Assembly: GCF_013297935.1 (NCBI RefSeq) | Contig: NZ_JAAFIX010000013.1 | Location: 1 to 64,000, forward strand | Reading direction: 5' to 3' | Source of the DNA: Rhodoferax sp. | GTDB lineage: Bacteria > Pseudomonadota > Gammaproteobacteria > Burkholderiales > Burkholderiaceae_C | Length of the DNA stretch: 64,000 nucleotides | Shown here: positions 16,580 to 28,364 of the stretch, piece by piece | Layout of the letters: every line of letters begins with the position of its first letter | Position numbering within the stretch: position 1 is the stretch's first letter | Notes under the pieces: generated by a model | Databases searched by the model: none | The model's input: the letters and a program-made list of their open reading frames with translations, nothing else | Told to the model about the DNA's origin: nothing | Position numbers and translations under genes: made by a program

Positions 16580-18633
16580 ACCGACTCCGCCTTCTCAACG
16601 AAGCCGCGGAAGTTGCCTTTTTTCAAGTGAATCATCAGCAAGGAAATAGTGGCGGGGGTGATGCCGGACAGGCGCGATGCCTGGCCCAGCGTCTCTGGTT
16701 TGAATTTGCTCAAGCGCTGGCGCGCCTCAATGCTCAGGGCCGTGACCTGCATGTAGTCCAGGTCTTCAGGCAAGCGCAGGTTCTCATAGTGGGCCGCGCG
16801 CTCCACCTCATCTTTCTGGCGGTCGATATAGCCGGAGTACTTGGCGGCAATCTCCACCTGCTCCACCACCGCCGCCACAAAGGCCGCCTCCGCCAGATCC
16901 GTGGTGGGCAGGCCGGATGTTTCACGTGAAACAGTGTCCAGCAAATCGCGGTTGGCGTATTTGCCGTGGTCCAAAGACATCAGGCCGCCGTAGCTCACAT
17001 TCGGTCTGCGCAACAAGTCGGCAAGGTTGTACTCATGCTCGATCGACTTGCCCAGCACCCGCTCGGATTCTTCAGCCGCCAGGTTGCGGGGGTTGACCCA
17101 GATGCTGCGCAGACGTTCTGTTTCACGTGAAACAGCGTCCCGCTTGCGGCAGAAAGCATCCCAACGGGCGTTATCCACCAACCCCAGCTCGCGACCTACT
17201 TCGGTCAAACGGGCATCGGCATTGTCTTCACGCAGCTGCAAGCGGAACTCCGCGCGGCTGGTGAACATGCGGTAAGGCTCGGTCACACCCTTGGTGATCA
17301 GGTCGTCGACCAGCACACCCAGATAAGCTTGGTCCCGGCCGGGCAACCAACTGTCGCCGCTGTAGCTGGCCGCACCGGCAGCGCTCAGCGCCACATCGCC
17401 GCCGCCCATGGCGCGTACTTGCAGCGCAGCGTTGATGCCGGCAAACATGCCTTGCGCCGCCGCCTCTTCATAGCCGGTGGTGCCGTTGATCTGCCCGGCA
17501 AAAAACAGCCCTCCAATCTGGCGTGTCTCAAAACTGCTCTTCAGGCTGCGCGGGTCAAAGTAGTCGTACTCGATGGCGTAACCGGGCCGCAAAATATGAG
17601 CGTTCTCCAAGCCGGCCATGCTGCGCACCAGGTCGTACTGAATGTCGAAAGGCAGGCTGGTGCTAATGCCGTTGGGGTAGTACTCGTGGGTCGTCAGGCC
17701 CTCGGGTTCCAGAAAAATCTGATGGCTGTCTTTGTCGGCGAAGCGGTTGATCTTGTCTTCCACGCTCGGGCAGTAGCGCGGGCCCACGCCCTCGATCTTG
17801 CCGGTGAACATGGGGCTGCGGTCGAAGCCGCTGCGAATGATGTCGTGCGTGCGCTCGTTGGTGTGGGTAATCCAGCATGGCACTTGTTGCGGGTGCATGG
17901 CCACATTGCCCATGAAGCTCACCACTGGCATCATATCGCTCATGCCACCGGGCACGCCGTCGCCGGGCTGGATGATGCACTTGCTGAAGTCAATGCTGCG
18001 GCCGTCAATGCGCGGCGGCGTGCCGGTCTTGAGGCGGCCTTGGGGCAGCTTCAGTTCTTTGAGTCGGGCAGACAGCGACACGGCAGGCGGGTCCCCTGCC
18101 CGTCCGGCGGCGTAGTTGTTCAGGCCCACATGGATCTTGCCGTCCAGAAAAGTACCCGCCGTCAGCACCACGGTCTTGCCGCGGAACTGAATGCCCACTT
18201 GGGTCACCGCGCCCACCACGCGGGCGCCGTCACCATCGCCCTCGACCATCAAGTCGTCCACCGCTTGTTGGAACAGCCACAGGTTGGGCTGGTTCTCCAG
18301 CATGCGGCGGATGGCGGCCTTGTAGAGCACGCGGTCAGCCTGCGCACGGGTCGCTCGCACCGCAGGCCCCTTGCTGCTGTTAAGAATGCGGAACTGAATA
18401 CCCGCCTCATCGGTGGCCAGCGCCATCGCGCCGCCCATGGCGTCGACCTCTTTCACCAGGTGGCCCTTGCCGATACCGCCGATGCTGGGGTTGCAACTCA
18501 TCTGCCCCAGGGTTTCGATGTTGTGGGAGAGCAGCAGGGTTTTGCTGCCCATGCGGGCAGCCGCGAGCGCAGCTTCGGTGCCGGCATGGCCGCCGCCGAC
18601 AACGATGACGTCGAATTCTTGTGGGTACAACAT
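16576..18633 (-). CDS. mnmG: tRNA uridine-5-carboxymethylaminomethyl synthesis enzyme MnmG (GidA)
   Basis: [38 protein letters not shown]; start inferred at MLYPQEFD. Confidence 0.97.
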   Translation of the reverse strand: MLYPQEFDVIVVGGGHAGTEAALAAARMGSKTLLLSHNIETLGQMSCNPSIGGIGKGHLVKEVDAMGGAMALATDEAGIQFRILNSSKGPAVRATRAQADRVLYKAAIRRMLENQPNLWLFQQAVDDLMVEGDGDGARVVGAVTQVGIQFRGKTVVLTAGTFLDGKIHVGLNNYAAGRAGDPPAVSLSARLKELKLPQGRLKTGTPPRIDGRSIDFSKCIIQPGDGVPGGMSDMMPVVSFMGNVAMHPQQVPCWITHTNERTHDIIRSGFDRSPMFTGKIEGVGPRYCPSVEDKINRFADKDSHQIFLEPEGLTTHEYYPNGISTSLPFDIQYDLVRSMAGLENAHILRPGYAIEYDYFDPRSLKSSFETRQIGGLFFAGQINGTTGYEEAAAQGMFAGINAALQVRAMGGGDVALSAAGAASYSGDSWLPGRDQAYLGVLVDDLITKGVTEPYRMFTSRAEFRLQLREDNADARLTEVGRELGLVDNARWDAFCRKRDAVSRETERLRSIWVNPRNLAAEESERVLGKSIEHEYNLADLLRRPNVSYGGLMSLDHGKYANRDLLDTVSRETSGLPTTDLAEAAFVAAVVEQVEIAAKYSGYIDRQKDEVERAAHYENLRLPEDLDYMQVTALSIEARQRLSKFKPETLGQASRLSGITPATISLLMIHLKKGNFRGFVEKAESV
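16918..16933. promoter_or_regulatory. parS site inside mnmG, TGTTTCACGTGAAACA
   Basis: Perfect parS palindrome. Confidence 0.95.
17119..17134. promoter_or_regulatory. parS site inside mnmG, TGTTTCACGTGAAACA
   Basis: Perfect parS palindrome. Confidence 0.95.
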
Positions 18634-18688
18634 GGCAAGGGGGCGCGGGGGCGGACCTCGGTGCGAGTCCGGCCGGCGCAAAAAGAAA

Positions 18689-18721
18689 GGGAGTTGCCTA
18701 TTTTAACGGCAGCTCCCCTTT
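18689..18721 (-). terminator. Intrinsic terminator between crp-like gene and mnmG
   Basis: Stem GGGAGTTGCC/GGCAGCTCCC with flanking A/T runs. Confidence 0.6.
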
Positions 18722-18771
18722 TTGCCGAGTGCGGGGACTTGGCCCTGCCCAACGGCGCGGGACCGAAGAAC

Positions 18772-19467
18772 TCAGGCCAGCGCACCCTCGCGCTTCAAGG
18801 CGTCGGGCTCCACGATATCGATGCGGCCATAGCCCAGCGCCAACACGCCTTGGCGAACAAAGTACTTCAGCTCCTTGGCCAGGGTCTGGCGGGTCACCCC
18901 GAGCATCATGGCCAGCTCCTCGTGCGACACCTGCACGCCCAGCCGGGTGTGAACCGACATGCTCATGTCACCCCGGGCCAGAGAGATCAGGCGTCGGGCC
19001 ACCCGCATCCGGATCGAGCGCAACATGGTGTCTTCCACCAGCCCGAAAAGACCCCGCACCCGCGCTGCCAGCAGGCGGCTGATGCCCTGCACAAACCCGA
19101 TGCGCTGCATGAGCGCCTGAAAGTCCTGCGGCGCCACCACCAGCAACGTGCCGGCCTGCAGGGCCGTGACATCGTGGGGACGCTGCTGCCCGTCGAGCAG
19201 GGTGGTTTCGCCGAACCAGGTGCCGGCCTCCAGTACCGACAAAATGCCCTCCCGCCCATCCTCACCCGAGGCAGACACGCGAAACACACCCTCCAGCACG
19301 CCATAAAACCCGCCGCTGAGCTCGCCACGGCGGTACACCACCTCTCCCGCCTGCACCTTCTGGGCCGAGGCGACCGCCAGCAATGCCTTGCGCTCCGCCA
19401 GTGGCAGACCTGCAAACCAGGGGTTGCACGACATTCTTTTTAAAAACTCTGTTTTGGAGTGTGTCAT
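18772..19467 (-). CDS. Crp/Fnr family transcriptional regulator
   Basis: cNMP-binding-like N-terminus plus HEELAMMLGVTRQTLAKELKYF helix-turn-helix. Confidence 0.92.
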   Translation of the reverse strand: MTHSKTEFLKRMSCNPWFAGLPLAERKALLAVASAQKVQAGEVVYRRGELSGGFYGVLEGVFRVSASGEDGREGILSVLEAGTWFGETTLLDGQQRPHDVTALQAGTLLVVAPQDFQALMQRIGFVQGISRLLAARVRGLFGLVEDTMLRSIRMRVARRLISLARGDMSMSVHTRLGVQVSHEELAMMLGVTRQTLAKELKYFVRQGVLALGYGRIDIVEPDALKREGALA

Positions 19468-19495
19468 CCATTCCCCTACGGTAAATACCCTGAAT

Positions 19496-19511
19496 TGTTA
19501 ATTTTTTAACA
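19496..19511. promoter_or_regulatory. Candidate operator, perfect inverted repeat TGTTAA-TTTT-TTAACA
   Basis: Lies in the divergent intergenic region between crp-like gene and aldolase operon. Confidence 0.5.
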
Positions 19512-19554
19512 GTTTATCAACCTCGATGCCAGTACGCTGAGACCAGTTTTAACC

Positions 19555-20325
19555 ATGGAGGCAGTTATGCCCGCAACATCCGTGCAATCACAGGTCAGCG
19601 AACAAGAGTGGCAACTCCGCCTGGACCTGGCCGCTTGCTACCGCCTTGTCGCGCACTACGGCTGGAGCGACCTGGTGTTCACCCACATCAGTGCGCGCAT
19701 CCCCGGCCCCGAGCATCACTTTCTCATCAACCCCTACGGGCTGATGTTTGACGAGATCACTGCGAGCAGTCTCGTCAAAGTCGATCAGCATTGCAATAAG
19801 CTGAATGACTCACCCCACCCCGTCAACCCGGCCGGTTTTGTCATTCATAGCGCCATCCACGAAGCGCGGGAAGACGCGGGCTGCGTGCTGCACACCCACA
19901 CCCGCGCCGGCGTGGCCGTGAGCGCGCAGCAGGCCGGCATATTGCCGCTGAGCCAGCAATCCACCTTCGTGCTGGCGTCGCTGGCGTACCACGACTACGA
20001 AGGCGTGGCTTTCCGTCCCGAAGAGAAGCCCCGTCTGCAAGCCGACCTCGGGCAGGCCAACTTCATGGTGCTGCGCAACCATGGCCTGCTGGTGGTGGGC
20101 AAAACCATTGCCGACGCCTTCTTGAGCATGTACACCTTCGAGGCCACCTGCCAGATCCAACTCGGTGCGCAGACCGGAGGCGGGGCGCTCACGCGTGTGG
20201 ACCCCCGCATCGTGAGCGGTGTGGCCGAGGCCATGCGCGTCCAAACCGGCGGGCTGGGCGGCGCCTTTGTCTGGCCTGCGCTGATTCGCAAACTCCAACG
20301 CATAGACCCCAGCTACCAGGATTGA
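19555..20325 (+). CDS. Class II aldolase/adducin family protein
   Basis: THISARIPGPEHHFLINPYGLMFDEITASSLVKVD; HSAIHEAREDAGCVLHTHT. Confidence 0.93.
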   Translation: MEAVMPATSVQSQVSEQEWQLRLDLAACYRLVAHYGWSDLVFTHISARIPGPEHHFLINPYGLMFDEITASSLVKVDQHCNKLNDSPHPVNPAGFVIHSAIHEAREDAGCVLHTHTRAGVAVSAQQAGILPLSQQSTFVLASLAYHDYEGVAFRPEEKPRLQADLGQANFMVLRNHGLLVVGKTIADAFLSMYTFEATCQIQLGAQTGGGALTRVDPRIVSGVAEAMRVQTGGLGGAFVWPALIRKLQRIDPSYQD

Positions 20326-20333
20326 ACCCTTCC

Positions 20334-21971
20334 ATGACCCCTACTGAATTTGATTACATCGTCGTTGGCGGCGGCTCAGCCGGCTGCGTGCTGGCAGGCC
20401 GCCTGAGCGAAGACCCGGCCGTCACCGTCTGCCTGCTGGAAGCCGGCGGCCCCGACACCAGCGCTTTCATTCACGCGCCCCTGGGCTTCGCGGCCACCGC
20501 GCCCCTGGGCATCTTCAACTGGAACTACGAGAGCGTGCCCCAGCCCGGCCTGGGCGGGCGGCGCGGCTTCGCACCCCGCGGCAAAGTGCTCGGCGGCAGC
20601 AGCTCACTCAATGCCATGGTCTACACCCGTGGCAACGCGGCCGACTACGAGCGCTGGGCCGGCCAGGGCAACCCCGGCTGGAGCTACCAGGACGTGCTGC
20701 CCCTGTTCAAGCAATCAGAAAACAACCAATGTTTCGGCGCTACCGCATTGCGCGGTGTGGGCGGCCCCCTGAACGTGTGCTACTTGCGCAGCCCCAGCCC
20801 GCTAAACGAAGCGTTTTTGCAGGCCTGCGAAAGCCAGGGCCTGCCCCGCACGCCCGACTACAACGGCCTGCAACAGTGGGGCTGCGCGCCGGCCCAGGTC
20901 ACGCAAAAAGACGGCGAACGCTGGAGCGCCGCCAAAGGCTATGTGACCCCCCACCGGCAGCGCCCCAACCTCACCGTCATCACCCAGGCCCACACCCACA
21001 AGGTCGTGCTCGACGGCACCCACGGCGACCCGCGCGCCACCGGCGTGCACTACGACCACCAAGGCCGCACGCACGAACTGCGCGCCCGCCGCGAGGTGCT
21101 GCTGAGTGCCGGTGCCTTCGGCTCACCCCAGTTGCTGATGCTCTCGGGCGTCGGCCCGGCCGAGCACCTGCGCCACCACGGCATTCCGGTGCGGCACCCA
21201 CTGCCCGGCGTCGGGCAGAACCTGCAGGACCACGTCACCACCGTGCTCATTTACCGCACCCAGCACCAGCAGGAGACCCTGGGCTTTTCGCTCAAGGGTG
21301 CGCTCAACATGGTGAAGTCGGTGTTCGAGTGGCGCGCCAAGCGCACCGGCTGGATCACCACCAACGTGGCCGAATCCCAAGCCTTCATGAAAACTCGCCC
21401 CGATGTGGAAGTGCCCGACATTCAGCTCGCGTTTTGCACTGGCATCGTGGACGACCACACCCGCAAAGCCCACCTGGGCCACGGCTACACCCTGCACGTC
21501 ACGCTGATGCGCCCCAAGAGCCGCGGCAGCGTCACGCTGCAAAGCACCAAGCCGACCGACGCCCCCCTGATCGACCCGGCCTACCTGCAAGACCCTGACG
21601 ACCTCGACACCCTGGTGCGCGGCACCCAGATGGGCCTGGACATCATGGAGGCCGCCGCCCTGCAGCCCTACCGCGGCAAGATGCTCTACCCCGTAGAGCG
21701 CAACAACCGGGCCCAGATCGAACAGTTCCTGCGCGACCACTCCGACACCGAGTACCACCCCATAGGCACCTGCAAAATGGGACCGGCCAGCGACCCCATG
21801 GCTGTGGTGGACGCCGAGTTGCGGGTCCACGGTATTCGCGGGCTGCGGGTGGTGGACGCGTCCATCATGCCCGACCTGGTCACCGGCAACACCAACGCCC
21901 CCACCATCATGATTGCGGAAAAAGCCGTGCAGCACATCCGGGCCGACAAAGCCGCTAGCATGCAAGCCTGA
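20334..21971 (+). CDS. GMC family oxidoreductase (choline dehydrogenase-like)
   Basis: [40 protein letters not shown]; probable ATG at 20334. Confidence 0.94.
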   Translation: MTPTEFDYIVVGGGSAGCVLAGRLSEDPAVTVCLLEAGGPDTSAFIHAPLGFAATAPLGIFNWNYESVPQPGLGGRRGFAPRGKVLGGSSSLNAMVYTRGNAADYERWAGQGNPGWSYQDVLPLFKQSENNQCFGATALRGVGGPLNVCYLRSPSPLNEAFLQACESQGLPRTPDYNGLQQWGCAPAQVTQKDGERWSAAKGYVTPHRQRPNLTVITQAHTHKVVLDGTHGDPRATGVHYDHQGRTHELRARREVLLSAGAFGSPQLLMLSGVGPAEHLRHHGIPVRHPLPGVGQNLQDHVTTVLIYRTQHQQETLGFSLKGALNMVKSVFEWRAKRTGWITTNVAESQAFMKTRPDVEVPDIQLAFCTGIVDDHTRKAHLGHGYTLHVTLMRPKSRGSVTLQSTKPTDAPLIDPAYLQDPDDLDTLVRGTQMGLDIMEAAALQPYRGKMLYPVERNNRAQIEQFLRDHSDTEYHPIGTCKMGPASDPMAVVDAELRVHGIRGLRVVDASIMPDLVTGNTNAPTIMIAEKAVQHIRADKAASMQA

Positions 21972-21989
21972 CCCAACCCGAGGACGTTT

Positions 21990-22598
21990 ATGAAGCTGTA
22001 CTACTCCCAAGGCGCCTGCTCGCTCTCCCCGCATATCGTGATGCACGAAGCCGGCCTGGCGTTTGAGGCCATTCCGGCCCCCACCAAGACCCACCAGTTG
22101 CCCGACGGCACCGACTTCTACACCATCAACCCGCTGGGCTATGTGCCCTACCTGACGCTGGACGACGGCCGCAGCCTGCACGAAGGCCCGGCCATCGTGC
22201 AGTACCTCGCCGACCTGGTGCCCGAGAAAAAGCTGGCCCCGGCCCACGGCACTTTTGAGCGCTACAAGCTGCAAGAGTGGCTCACTTTCATCGGCACCGA
22301 GCTGCACAAGGGCTTCAGCCCCTTGTTCAACCCCGCCGCGCCAGACGAAACCAAAGAGCAGGCCAAGCAAAACCTGGCCAAGCGCCTGGCGTGGGTAGAC
22401 AGCGAACTCGCCGGCAAAGACTACCTGCTGGGCGAACAATTCACCGTGGCCGACGCCTACCTGTTCACCGTGACCAACTGGGCTCGCATCGTGAAGGTGG
22501 ACTTGAGCAGCTTTGCCAACCTGCTGACCTACCGCACCCGCGTGGGCGAACGCCCCGGTGTGCAAGCCGCCATGCGCGCTGAAGGCTTGCTGAAGTAA
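21990..22598 (+). CDS. gstA: Glutathione S-transferase, GstA/beta-class-like
   Basis: [37 protein letters not shown]. Confidence 0.9.
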   Translation: MKLYYSQGACSLSPHIVMHEAGLAFEAIPAPTKTHQLPDGTDFYTINPLGYVPYLTLDDGRSLHEGPAIVQYLADLVPEKKLAPAHGTFERYKLQEWLTFIGTELHKGFSPLFNPAAPDETKEQAKQNLAKRLAWVDSELAGKDYLLGEQFTVADAYLFTVTNWARIVKVDLSSFANLLTYRTRVGERPGVQAAMRAEGLLK

Positions 22599-22614
22599 AG
22601 CGCTGCAGCCCCAT

Positions 22615-22644
22615 GCAAAAAGGGCCCGCGAGGGCCCTTTTTGC
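22615..22644. terminator. Bidirectional intrinsic terminator
   Basis: Perfect 13-bp stem GCAAAAAGGGCCC/GGGCCCTTTTTGC between convergent genes. Confidence 0.85.
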
Positions 22645-22700
22645 TATTGTTTTAGTAGCTAATTGCGCATACAAACAAAGGGCTACAAGGCTTTTTGACG
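22641..22700 (+). repeat. Dispersed intergenic element copy 5
   Basis: GTTTTAGTAGCTAATTGCGCATACAAACAAAGGGCTACAAGGCTTTTTGACG. Confidence 0.85.
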
Positions 22701-23834
22701 TATAGCCAAGGCTGCCCCGAGCCACAGCGCCCCCGCCGAAAACACCAAGCCTCGTGCCAAGCCACCGGGGCCATCGGCAATCCAGCCGACCACGGTGGGG
22801 CCCACGATCTGGCCCGCAGCAAACACGGTCGTGAACGCGCTGATGCCCGCGGCCCAGGCCGTGGGCGGCAGGTTGTGCCGCACCAGCGCCGTGGTGGAGG
22901 CCACCACCGACAAAAACACCGCCCCGAACAACAAGCCGGAAGCCACCACCACCGGCCACCACGCGGTGAGCGCCGGCAGAATAATGGCCACCCCCAGCAG
23001 CGCATTGAGCGTAGCGAGTGGCCGGCCATCACGGTGCTTGTCGAGCAAACGCGCCCAGATGCGGCTGGACGCGATCACCGCTACCCCGAGCAGGGCATAA
23101 AACACGGTTACCGCGGTGGCCGATATGCCTTGCGCCCGCAACAAGGCCACCACAAAGGTCATGTAGCCGATGTAGCCCACGCCAAACAAGGTGTAGCCCG
23201 CCAGCCCGAAGCGGAAGTCCGACCAATGAAACTGTTGCGGTCCGCCGGCTGCCGCTTGCGCGGCCGGCAGCGCCCAGCGCGACATCACCCGCGCCGGCCA
23301 CACCAGCACAGCGGTGCACACCGCACAGGCCAGCGCCATCGCCCACCACGACCACTGCCAACCATGCGGCTGCGCCGCAAAGCGCTCCAGCAACCACGGC
23401 ACCAGCAAAGCACTCAGCACAATGCCCACGCCGGTCCCCCCGTAGTACATGCCCAGCAACAAGCCACTGTGCCGCGGGTACCTTGTGCCCAGCCGGGCCG
23501 CCAACAAGCCCCCGGCCACAAACACCAGCGCGCTGGCCACGCCGGCCAACAAGCGCTGCACCAGCAGGGTGTTCGCATCGGTAAAAAAGCCGCTCAAGGC
23601 CATGAAGACAGACGCCAGCAACGCACCACCCCACAGCAGATCGCCGGGCCCACGGCTGCGCAACAAGCGGGGGGTGAGCAGCGCGCCGATAAAGTAGCCC
23701 AGCGCGTTGGCCGTGTTCATGGCGCCGGCGAGGGTGTAGGTCCAGCCCAAGTCCGCGCGCATGGCCGGCAACAGCAGCCCGTAGGCGAAACGGGTGATGC
23801 CCAGTGACACCGCCGCACCCAGCGACAGTGCCAA
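22683..23834 (-). CDS. YbfB/YjiJ-like MFS transporter
   Basis: GITRFAYGLLLPAMRADLGW; multiple TM segments. Confidence 0.85.
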   Translation of the reverse strand: MALSLGAAVSLGITRFAYGLLLPAMRADLGWTYTLAGAMNTANALGYFIGALLTPRLLRSRGPGDLLWGGALLASVFMALSGFFTDANTLLVQRLLAGVASALVFVAGGLLAARLGTRYPRHSGLLLGMYYGGTGVGIVLSALLVPWLLERFAAQPHGWQWSWWAMALACAVCTAVLVWPARVMSRWALPAAQAAAGGPQQFHWSDFRFGLAGYTLFGVGYIGYMTFVVALLRAQGISATAVTVFYALLGVAVIASSRIWARLLDKHRDGRPLATLNALLGVAIILPALTAWWPVVVASGLLFGAVFLSVVASTTALVRHNLPPTAWAAGISAFTTVFAAGQIVGPTVVGWIADGPGGLARGLVFSAGALWLGAALAIRQKAL

Positions 23835-23905
23835 TGCCAGGCACCACGCCTGTGCGTCGATAGGGGGTTGCGCGGGCGCCTGGGGCGGCGCTTCGGGGCG
23901 CGCGC

Positions 23906-25480
23906 TCAGACTGCGCTGCCTTGCAGGCGGAACTGGCGCACCACCTGGGCCAAAGCATCGGCCTGCTCGCGCAGACCTTGGGCGGCGGCGGCGCTTTGCT
24001 CGACCAAGGCCGCGTTTTGTTGGGTGGCCTGGTCAATCAGGCCCACCGACTGGTTCACCTGCGCAATGCCGCTGGACTGCTCGGTGGAAGAGGATGAAAT
24101 CTCGCCAATGATCTCGCCCACGCGCTGCACACCGTCCACCATCTCCTTCATGGCGGCACCGGCTTCTTCCACCAGCTTCACCCCGCCATCGACCGCGTGC
24201 ACGCTGGTGCTGACCAGGCCTTTGATTTCTTGCGCGGCGGCGGCCGAGCGCTTGGCCAGCATGCGCACCTCAGAAGCCACCACGGCAAAGCCCCGCCCCT
24301 GCTCGCCGGCGCGGGCGGCCTCTACCGCCGCGTTCAGCGCCAGGATGTTGGTCTGGAAAGCAATGGAGTCAATCAGGCCGACGATGTCGTTGATCTTGCT
24401 GCTGCTGGCGGCAATCTCGTGCATGCTGCCCACCGCTTGCGTGACCACCTGGCCACCGCGGGCCGCCAGGGTAAAAGCCGAGTCGGACAACTGCCGCGCC
24501 GTCTGGGCCGCGTGGGCGGTTTGCTGCACGTTTTCGGTCAGCTCGGCCAAAGAGCCCACCGTGTCTTGCACGCTGCTGGCAGACTTTTCGGTGCGCTCCG
24601 ACAGGTCCTGGTTGCCTGAGGCGATTTGTTGGCTGGCCGTGGCCACGCTCTCGCTGGCGTTGCGCACCTGGAAGACCAGTGCGCTCAATCCGTCTTGCAT
24701 CGCTTTTTGTGCGTGCTGCAAATCCGCAACCTCGTCTTTGCCATGCACCTCGATGTGCTGTGACAAGTCACCCCCGGCAATGGCCTGAGCCAGCAAGCGA
24801 GCCCGCTCCAAGGGCTGGCAGATGGAGTTCATGTTGAGAATAGTGAGCGGCACCACCACCACGGTGGCCACCCCCAGCGCGGCAATAAAGAGCCACTGGA
24901 TCACGTCACTGACCTTGTGCTGCTCGTTGACAGCGGCATTGGCCTCATCCTGCAACACGTCTTCGAGCGACTTCATGCCTTTCATGACCTTGTCGATTTG
25001 GGCAAGTGCCTTTTGGCTCATGCGGTTGGCAATGGTGGCCGATTCGTAACCGCTGGACTTGAGCTGCCCCGCCACCGGCTCAAACAACTTGACGTATTCC
25101 TTCAGGTCGGCCTGCATTTGGCGCACCACCGGGTTGTCGGTGTCTTCCACGCCTTCCAGAAAGTGGTTGGTAATGCCCTCCACTTCCACAAGCTGCGACT
25201 TCCAGCGCGTGTAGGCTTTTTCCACCTCTTCCGGCTTTTCGTACTGGATGATCATGTCCTTCTCTGCCTCGCGCACCTTGCTCATGGCTGCCTGCAGGCG
25301 GCCCAGGTGCTGCATCTCGGCGAAGGAGTTGTCGAGAAAAGCGTCGCTCTGGTCCTGGATCTTGCCCATGCCCCACAAACCGCCGCCGCCCAGCATGAAC
25401 AGCAGCGCCAGCACCATTGCAATAGCGCCCAGCATGCGCAGCCGGATCGTGAATTGGCGCATCATGGTCATCATGGTCAT
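23906..25480 (-). CDS. Methyl-accepting chemotaxis protein
   Basis: [42 protein letters not shown]. Confidence 0.96.
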   Translation of the reverse strand: MTMMTMMRQFTIRLRMLGAIAMVLALLFMLGGGGLWGMGKIQDQSDAFLDNSFAEMQHLGRLQAAMSKVREAEKDMIIQYEKPEEVEKAYTRWKSQLVEVEGITNHFLEGVEDTDNPVVRQMQADLKEYVKLFEPVAGQLKSSGYESATIANRMSQKALAQIDKVMKGMKSLEDVLQDEANAAVNEQHKVSDVIQWLFIAALGVATVVVVPLTILNMNSICQPLERARLLAQAIAGGDLSQHIEVHGKDEVADLQHAQKAMQDGLSALVFQVRNASESVATASQQIASGNQDLSERTEKSASSVQDTVGSLAELTENVQQTAHAAQTARQLSDSAFTLAARGGQVVTQAVGSMHEIAASSSKINDIVGLIDSIAFQTNILALNAAVEAARAGEQGRGFAVVASEVRMLAKRSAAAAQEIKGLVSTSVHAVDGGVKLVEEAGAAMKEMVDGVQRVGEIIGEISSSSTEQSSGIAQVNQSVGLIDQATQQNAALVEQSAAAAQGLREQADALAQVVRQFRLQGSAV

Positions 25481-25644
25481 GTCGTATTCCTCGGGTGGGC
25501 CGCAGCCAGTGTGCGGCCATTCTTTCAGAGTCTATGGGGGCTTACAAGTTGTAAACCAAGGCAAAACCCCTGTGTTGCCTGCCTTTTCAAACCAATACCC
25601 GCCCCGAGAATCGCACACGGCCAGCAAGCGCGTCTTGACTTGCG

Positions 25645-25983
25645 TCAGGCCTGCGCGCGAGGCGCCCACACCAACACGGCCATGCCCGCCAACGACAGGC
25701 CCGCACCCAGGTAATCCCAGCGGGTCGGGGCAATGCCGTCCATCCACCACAGCCACACCAGTGCCGTGGCCACGTACACCCCGCCATAGGCCGCATACAC
25801 CCGGCCGCTGGCCGCGGGGTGTAGGGTGAGCAGCCACACAAACAAGGCCAGCGATGCCGCCGCAGGCAGCAGCACCCAGGCAGGCGCGCGCTGCTGCAGC
25901 CACAGCCACGGCAGATAGCAACCCACAATTTCAGCCACGGCGGTGAGCAGGTAGAGGCCGGTCGTCGTCAACAAGTGTTTCAT
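25645..25983 (-). CDS. YnfA family small membrane protein
   Basis: [51 protein letters not shown]. Confidence 0.93.
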   Translation of the reverse strand: MKHLLTTTGLYLLTAVAEIVGCYLPWLWLQQRAPAWVLLPAAASLALFVWLLTLHPAASGRVYAAYGGVYVATALVWLWWMDGIAPTRWDYLGAGLSLAGMAVLVWAPRAQA

Positions 25984-25999
25984 GCGCACTCCAGAATGC

Positions 26000-26055
26000 T
26001 CACATTTTAGGAGCTGCTTGCGCAATCAACACGAGGGCTAGAGGCAGATTTGACT
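26000..26055 (+). repeat. Dispersed intergenic element copy 6
   Basis: ATTTTAGGAGCTGCTTGCGCAATCAACACGAGGGCTAGAGGCAGATTTGACT. Confidence 0.85.
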
Positions 26056-26076
26056 ATAAATTGCCTCCGATGCAGC

Positions 26077-28326
26077 CTACTTGCCGCCCTCATCCGGCGT
26101 CCAGCGCTTGAGCAGCAGGGCATTGGTCATCACGCTCACCGAGCTCAGCGCCATGGCCGCACCCGCTACCACCGGGCTGAGAAAACCCAGCGCTGCCAGC
26201 GGAATGCCCGCCGCGTTGTAGGCAAAGGCCCAGAACAGGTTTTGCCGGATCTTGGCCACGGTGCGGCGGCTGATGTCAAGCGCCGCCGCCACCAAGAGCG
26301 GGTCGCCGCGCATGAGGGTGATGCCGGCCGCGTGCATGGCCACATCGGTGCCGCCGCCGTTGGGGTTGGCCATGGCCATGCCCACATCGGCAGCGGCCAG
26401 GGCGGGCGCGTCGTTCACGCCGTCCCCTACGAAGGCTATGCCCTCACGCTGGGCCGCCTTCAACGCCACCACCTTGGCGGCCTTGTCGCCGGGCAGCACC
26501 TCGGCCAGCACATCGCGGGCGTCCAGCCCGAGGCGCTTTGCCATGGCCAGCGCAGCGCCCCGGTTGTCACCGGAAATCATCACGGTCTGGATGCCGCGCG
26601 CCTTCAGGGTGGCCAGCGCCTGCGCGGCGCCGGGTTTGGGTTCGTCGGCAAACGCCAGCAGGGCCAGCAACACGGGCGCGGTGTCCTCCGCCGCCTGCTC
26701 GGCCATGGCCGACACCGTGGCACCTTCGGCTTGCAGCGCAGCCGCTTGGGCCGCGACCGGGGCCAGGTCCACGCCCAGCTCGGCCATCCAGCGCAGGCTG
26801 CCCAGCAGCAGGGTGCGCCCGGCCACTTGGCCTTGTGTGCCCCGGCCAGCCACGGCTTGCACGTCCGTAGGCGCCACCATGGCCAGGGCTTTGTCGTGGG
26901 CGGCCTGCACCACCGCGTGGGCCAGCGGGTGTTCGCTCCCGCTTTGCAAGGCAGCCGACAACGCCAGCGCGTCGGCCTCGGCCAAGTCCACGGGCACCAG
27001 TGCAGTCAGGCGCGGGCGGCCCACGGTGAGCGTGCCGGTCTTATCAAACGCAACCACCTTGACCGTGTGGGCCAGCTCCAGCGCCTGCGCGTCTTTGACC
27101 AAAATGCCGTGCTTGGCCGCCACCCCGGTGCCCGCCATGATGGCGGCCGGTGTGGCCAGGCCCAGCGCGCAGGGGCAGGCTATCACCAGCACGGCCACCG
27201 CATGAATCAGGGCCGTCTCAAAGCTGTGGCCTGTGAGGTACCAACCCAGCAGCGTGACCAGCGCAATCACCAGCACCACCGGCACAAACACCGCGCTCAC
27301 CTGGTCCACCAGCCGCTGGATGGGCGCCTTGGCGGCCTGCGCGTCTTCCACCAGGCGGATGATGCTGGAGAGCACCGTGTCCACCCCCACCGCCCGCACC
27401 TGCAGCACCACGCGGCCCTCGCCATTAATGCTGCCGCCGGTGAGCTTGGCGCCCACGTCTTTGGCCACCGGCAGCGGCTCACCGGTCAGCATGGATTCGT
27501 CTACCTGCGTGCGGCCTTCGAGCAGCGTGCCGTCCACCGGAAAGCGCTCGCCGGGTCTGACCACAATCTTGTCGCCCACCAGCACCTCCGCCACAGGAAC
27601 ATCCACTTCGCCGTCGCGGCCCATCAGGTGCGCGGTGTCCGGCCGCAGGCTGTGCAGCGCGCGGATGGCCGAGGTGGTCTGCCGTTTGGCGCGGGCCTCC
27701 AGCCACTTGCCCAGCAGCACCAAGGTCACCACCACGGCGCTGCCCTCAAAGTACAGGTGCGGCTCCATGGCGGGCATGCCATGTGCGCTGTGGTCGGGGG
27801 CGGTCAGCCACAGCCAGACCGACAAAGCCCAGCCCGCCGTGGTGCCCAGCGCCACCAGCAAATCCATATTGCCGGTCAAAGCCTTAGCAGCGGCCCAGCC
27901 TGCTTTGTAAAACCGCGCGCCCAAGATGAACTGCACGGGCGTAGCCAACAAAAACTGCCACAGCGGGGGCAGCATCCAGTCCTTGCCAAACAGGTCCCCC
28001 ACCATGGGCAGCACCAGCGGGGCCGACAGAGCTAGGCCAATACCCACCGGCATGAAGCCCGCCCAAGGCGATATGTCTTCGGCATCAATCGCCGAACTAG
28101 GCGCCAGCGGCTCATAGCCCGCGTCCCGCACCGCACGGCGCAGGCGGGCTTCCATACCCGCATCGTGCACCGCTATGCGCGCGGACTCGGTGGCCAGGTT
28201 CACCGTGGCGTTGTCCACGCCGGGTACTTTCTTCAGGGCTTTTTCCACACGCATCACACACGATGCGCAGGTCATGCCGCCAATGCCGATATCGATGGTG
28301 GAGATAGTGGTGTTTTCAGTGCTCAT
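26077..28326 (-). CDS. copA: Copper-translocating P1B-type ATPase
   Basis: [39 protein letters not shown]. Confidence 0.95.
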   Translation of the reverse strand: MSTENTTISTIDIGIGGMTCASCVMRVEKALKKVPGVDNATVNLATESARIAVHDAGMEARLRRAVRDAGYEPLAPSSAIDAEDISPWAGFMPVGIGLALSAPLVLPMVGDLFGKDWMLPPLWQFLLATPVQFILGARFYKAGWAAAKALTGNMDLLVALGTTAGWALSVWLWLTAPDHSAHGMPAMEPHLYFEGSAVVVTLVLLGKWLEARAKRQTTSAIRALHSLRPDTAHLMGRDGEVDVPVAEVLVGDKIVVRPGERFPVDGTLLEGRTQVDESMLTGEPLPVAKDVGAKLTGGSINGEGRVVLQVRAVGVDTVLSSIIRLVEDAQAAKAPIQRLVDQVSAVFVPVVLVIALVTLLGWYLTGHSFETALIHAVAVLVIACPCALGLATPAAIMAGTGVAAKHGILVKDAQALELAHTVKVVAFDKTGTLTVGRPRLTALVPVDLAEADALALSAALQSGSEHPLAHAVVQAAHDKALAMVAPTDVQAVAGRGTQGQVAGRTLLLGSLRWMAELGVDLAPVAAQAAALQAEGATVSAMAEQAAEDTAPVLLALLAFADEPKPGAAQALATLKARGIQTVMISGDNRGAALAMAKRLGLDARDVLAEVLPGDKAAKVVALKAAQREGIAFVGDGVNDAPALAAADVGMAMANPNGGGTDVAMHAAGITLMRGDPLLVAAALDISRRTVAKIRQNLFWAFAYNAAGIPLAALGFLSPVVAGAAMALSSVSVMTNALLLKRWTPDEGGK

Positions 28327-28340
28327 GGCGCAAGCTTAGG

Positions 28341-28364
28341 CCTTACCATGGTGGGAAGGTCAAG
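28341..28364 (-). promoter_or_regulatory. Candidate CueR operator/promoter of copA
   Basis: Reverse strand CTTGACCTTCCCACCATGGTAAGG; MerR-type dyad next to -35; overlaps the stop of the GNAT gene. Confidence 0.85.

Noticed and set aside
17329-19443. 704-aa plus-strand ORF opposite mnmG and the crp-like gene
   Set aside because: Antisense shadow ORF in high-GC DNA; Ala/His/Gln/Arg-rich composition without domain motifs, opposite a clear MnmG.
21123-22565. 480-aa minus-strand ORF opposite GMC and gstA genes
   Set aside because: Antisense shadow across two real genes.
26050-28035. 661-aa plus-strand ORF opposite copA
   Set aside because: Antisense shadow of CopA; low-complexity composition, no motifs.
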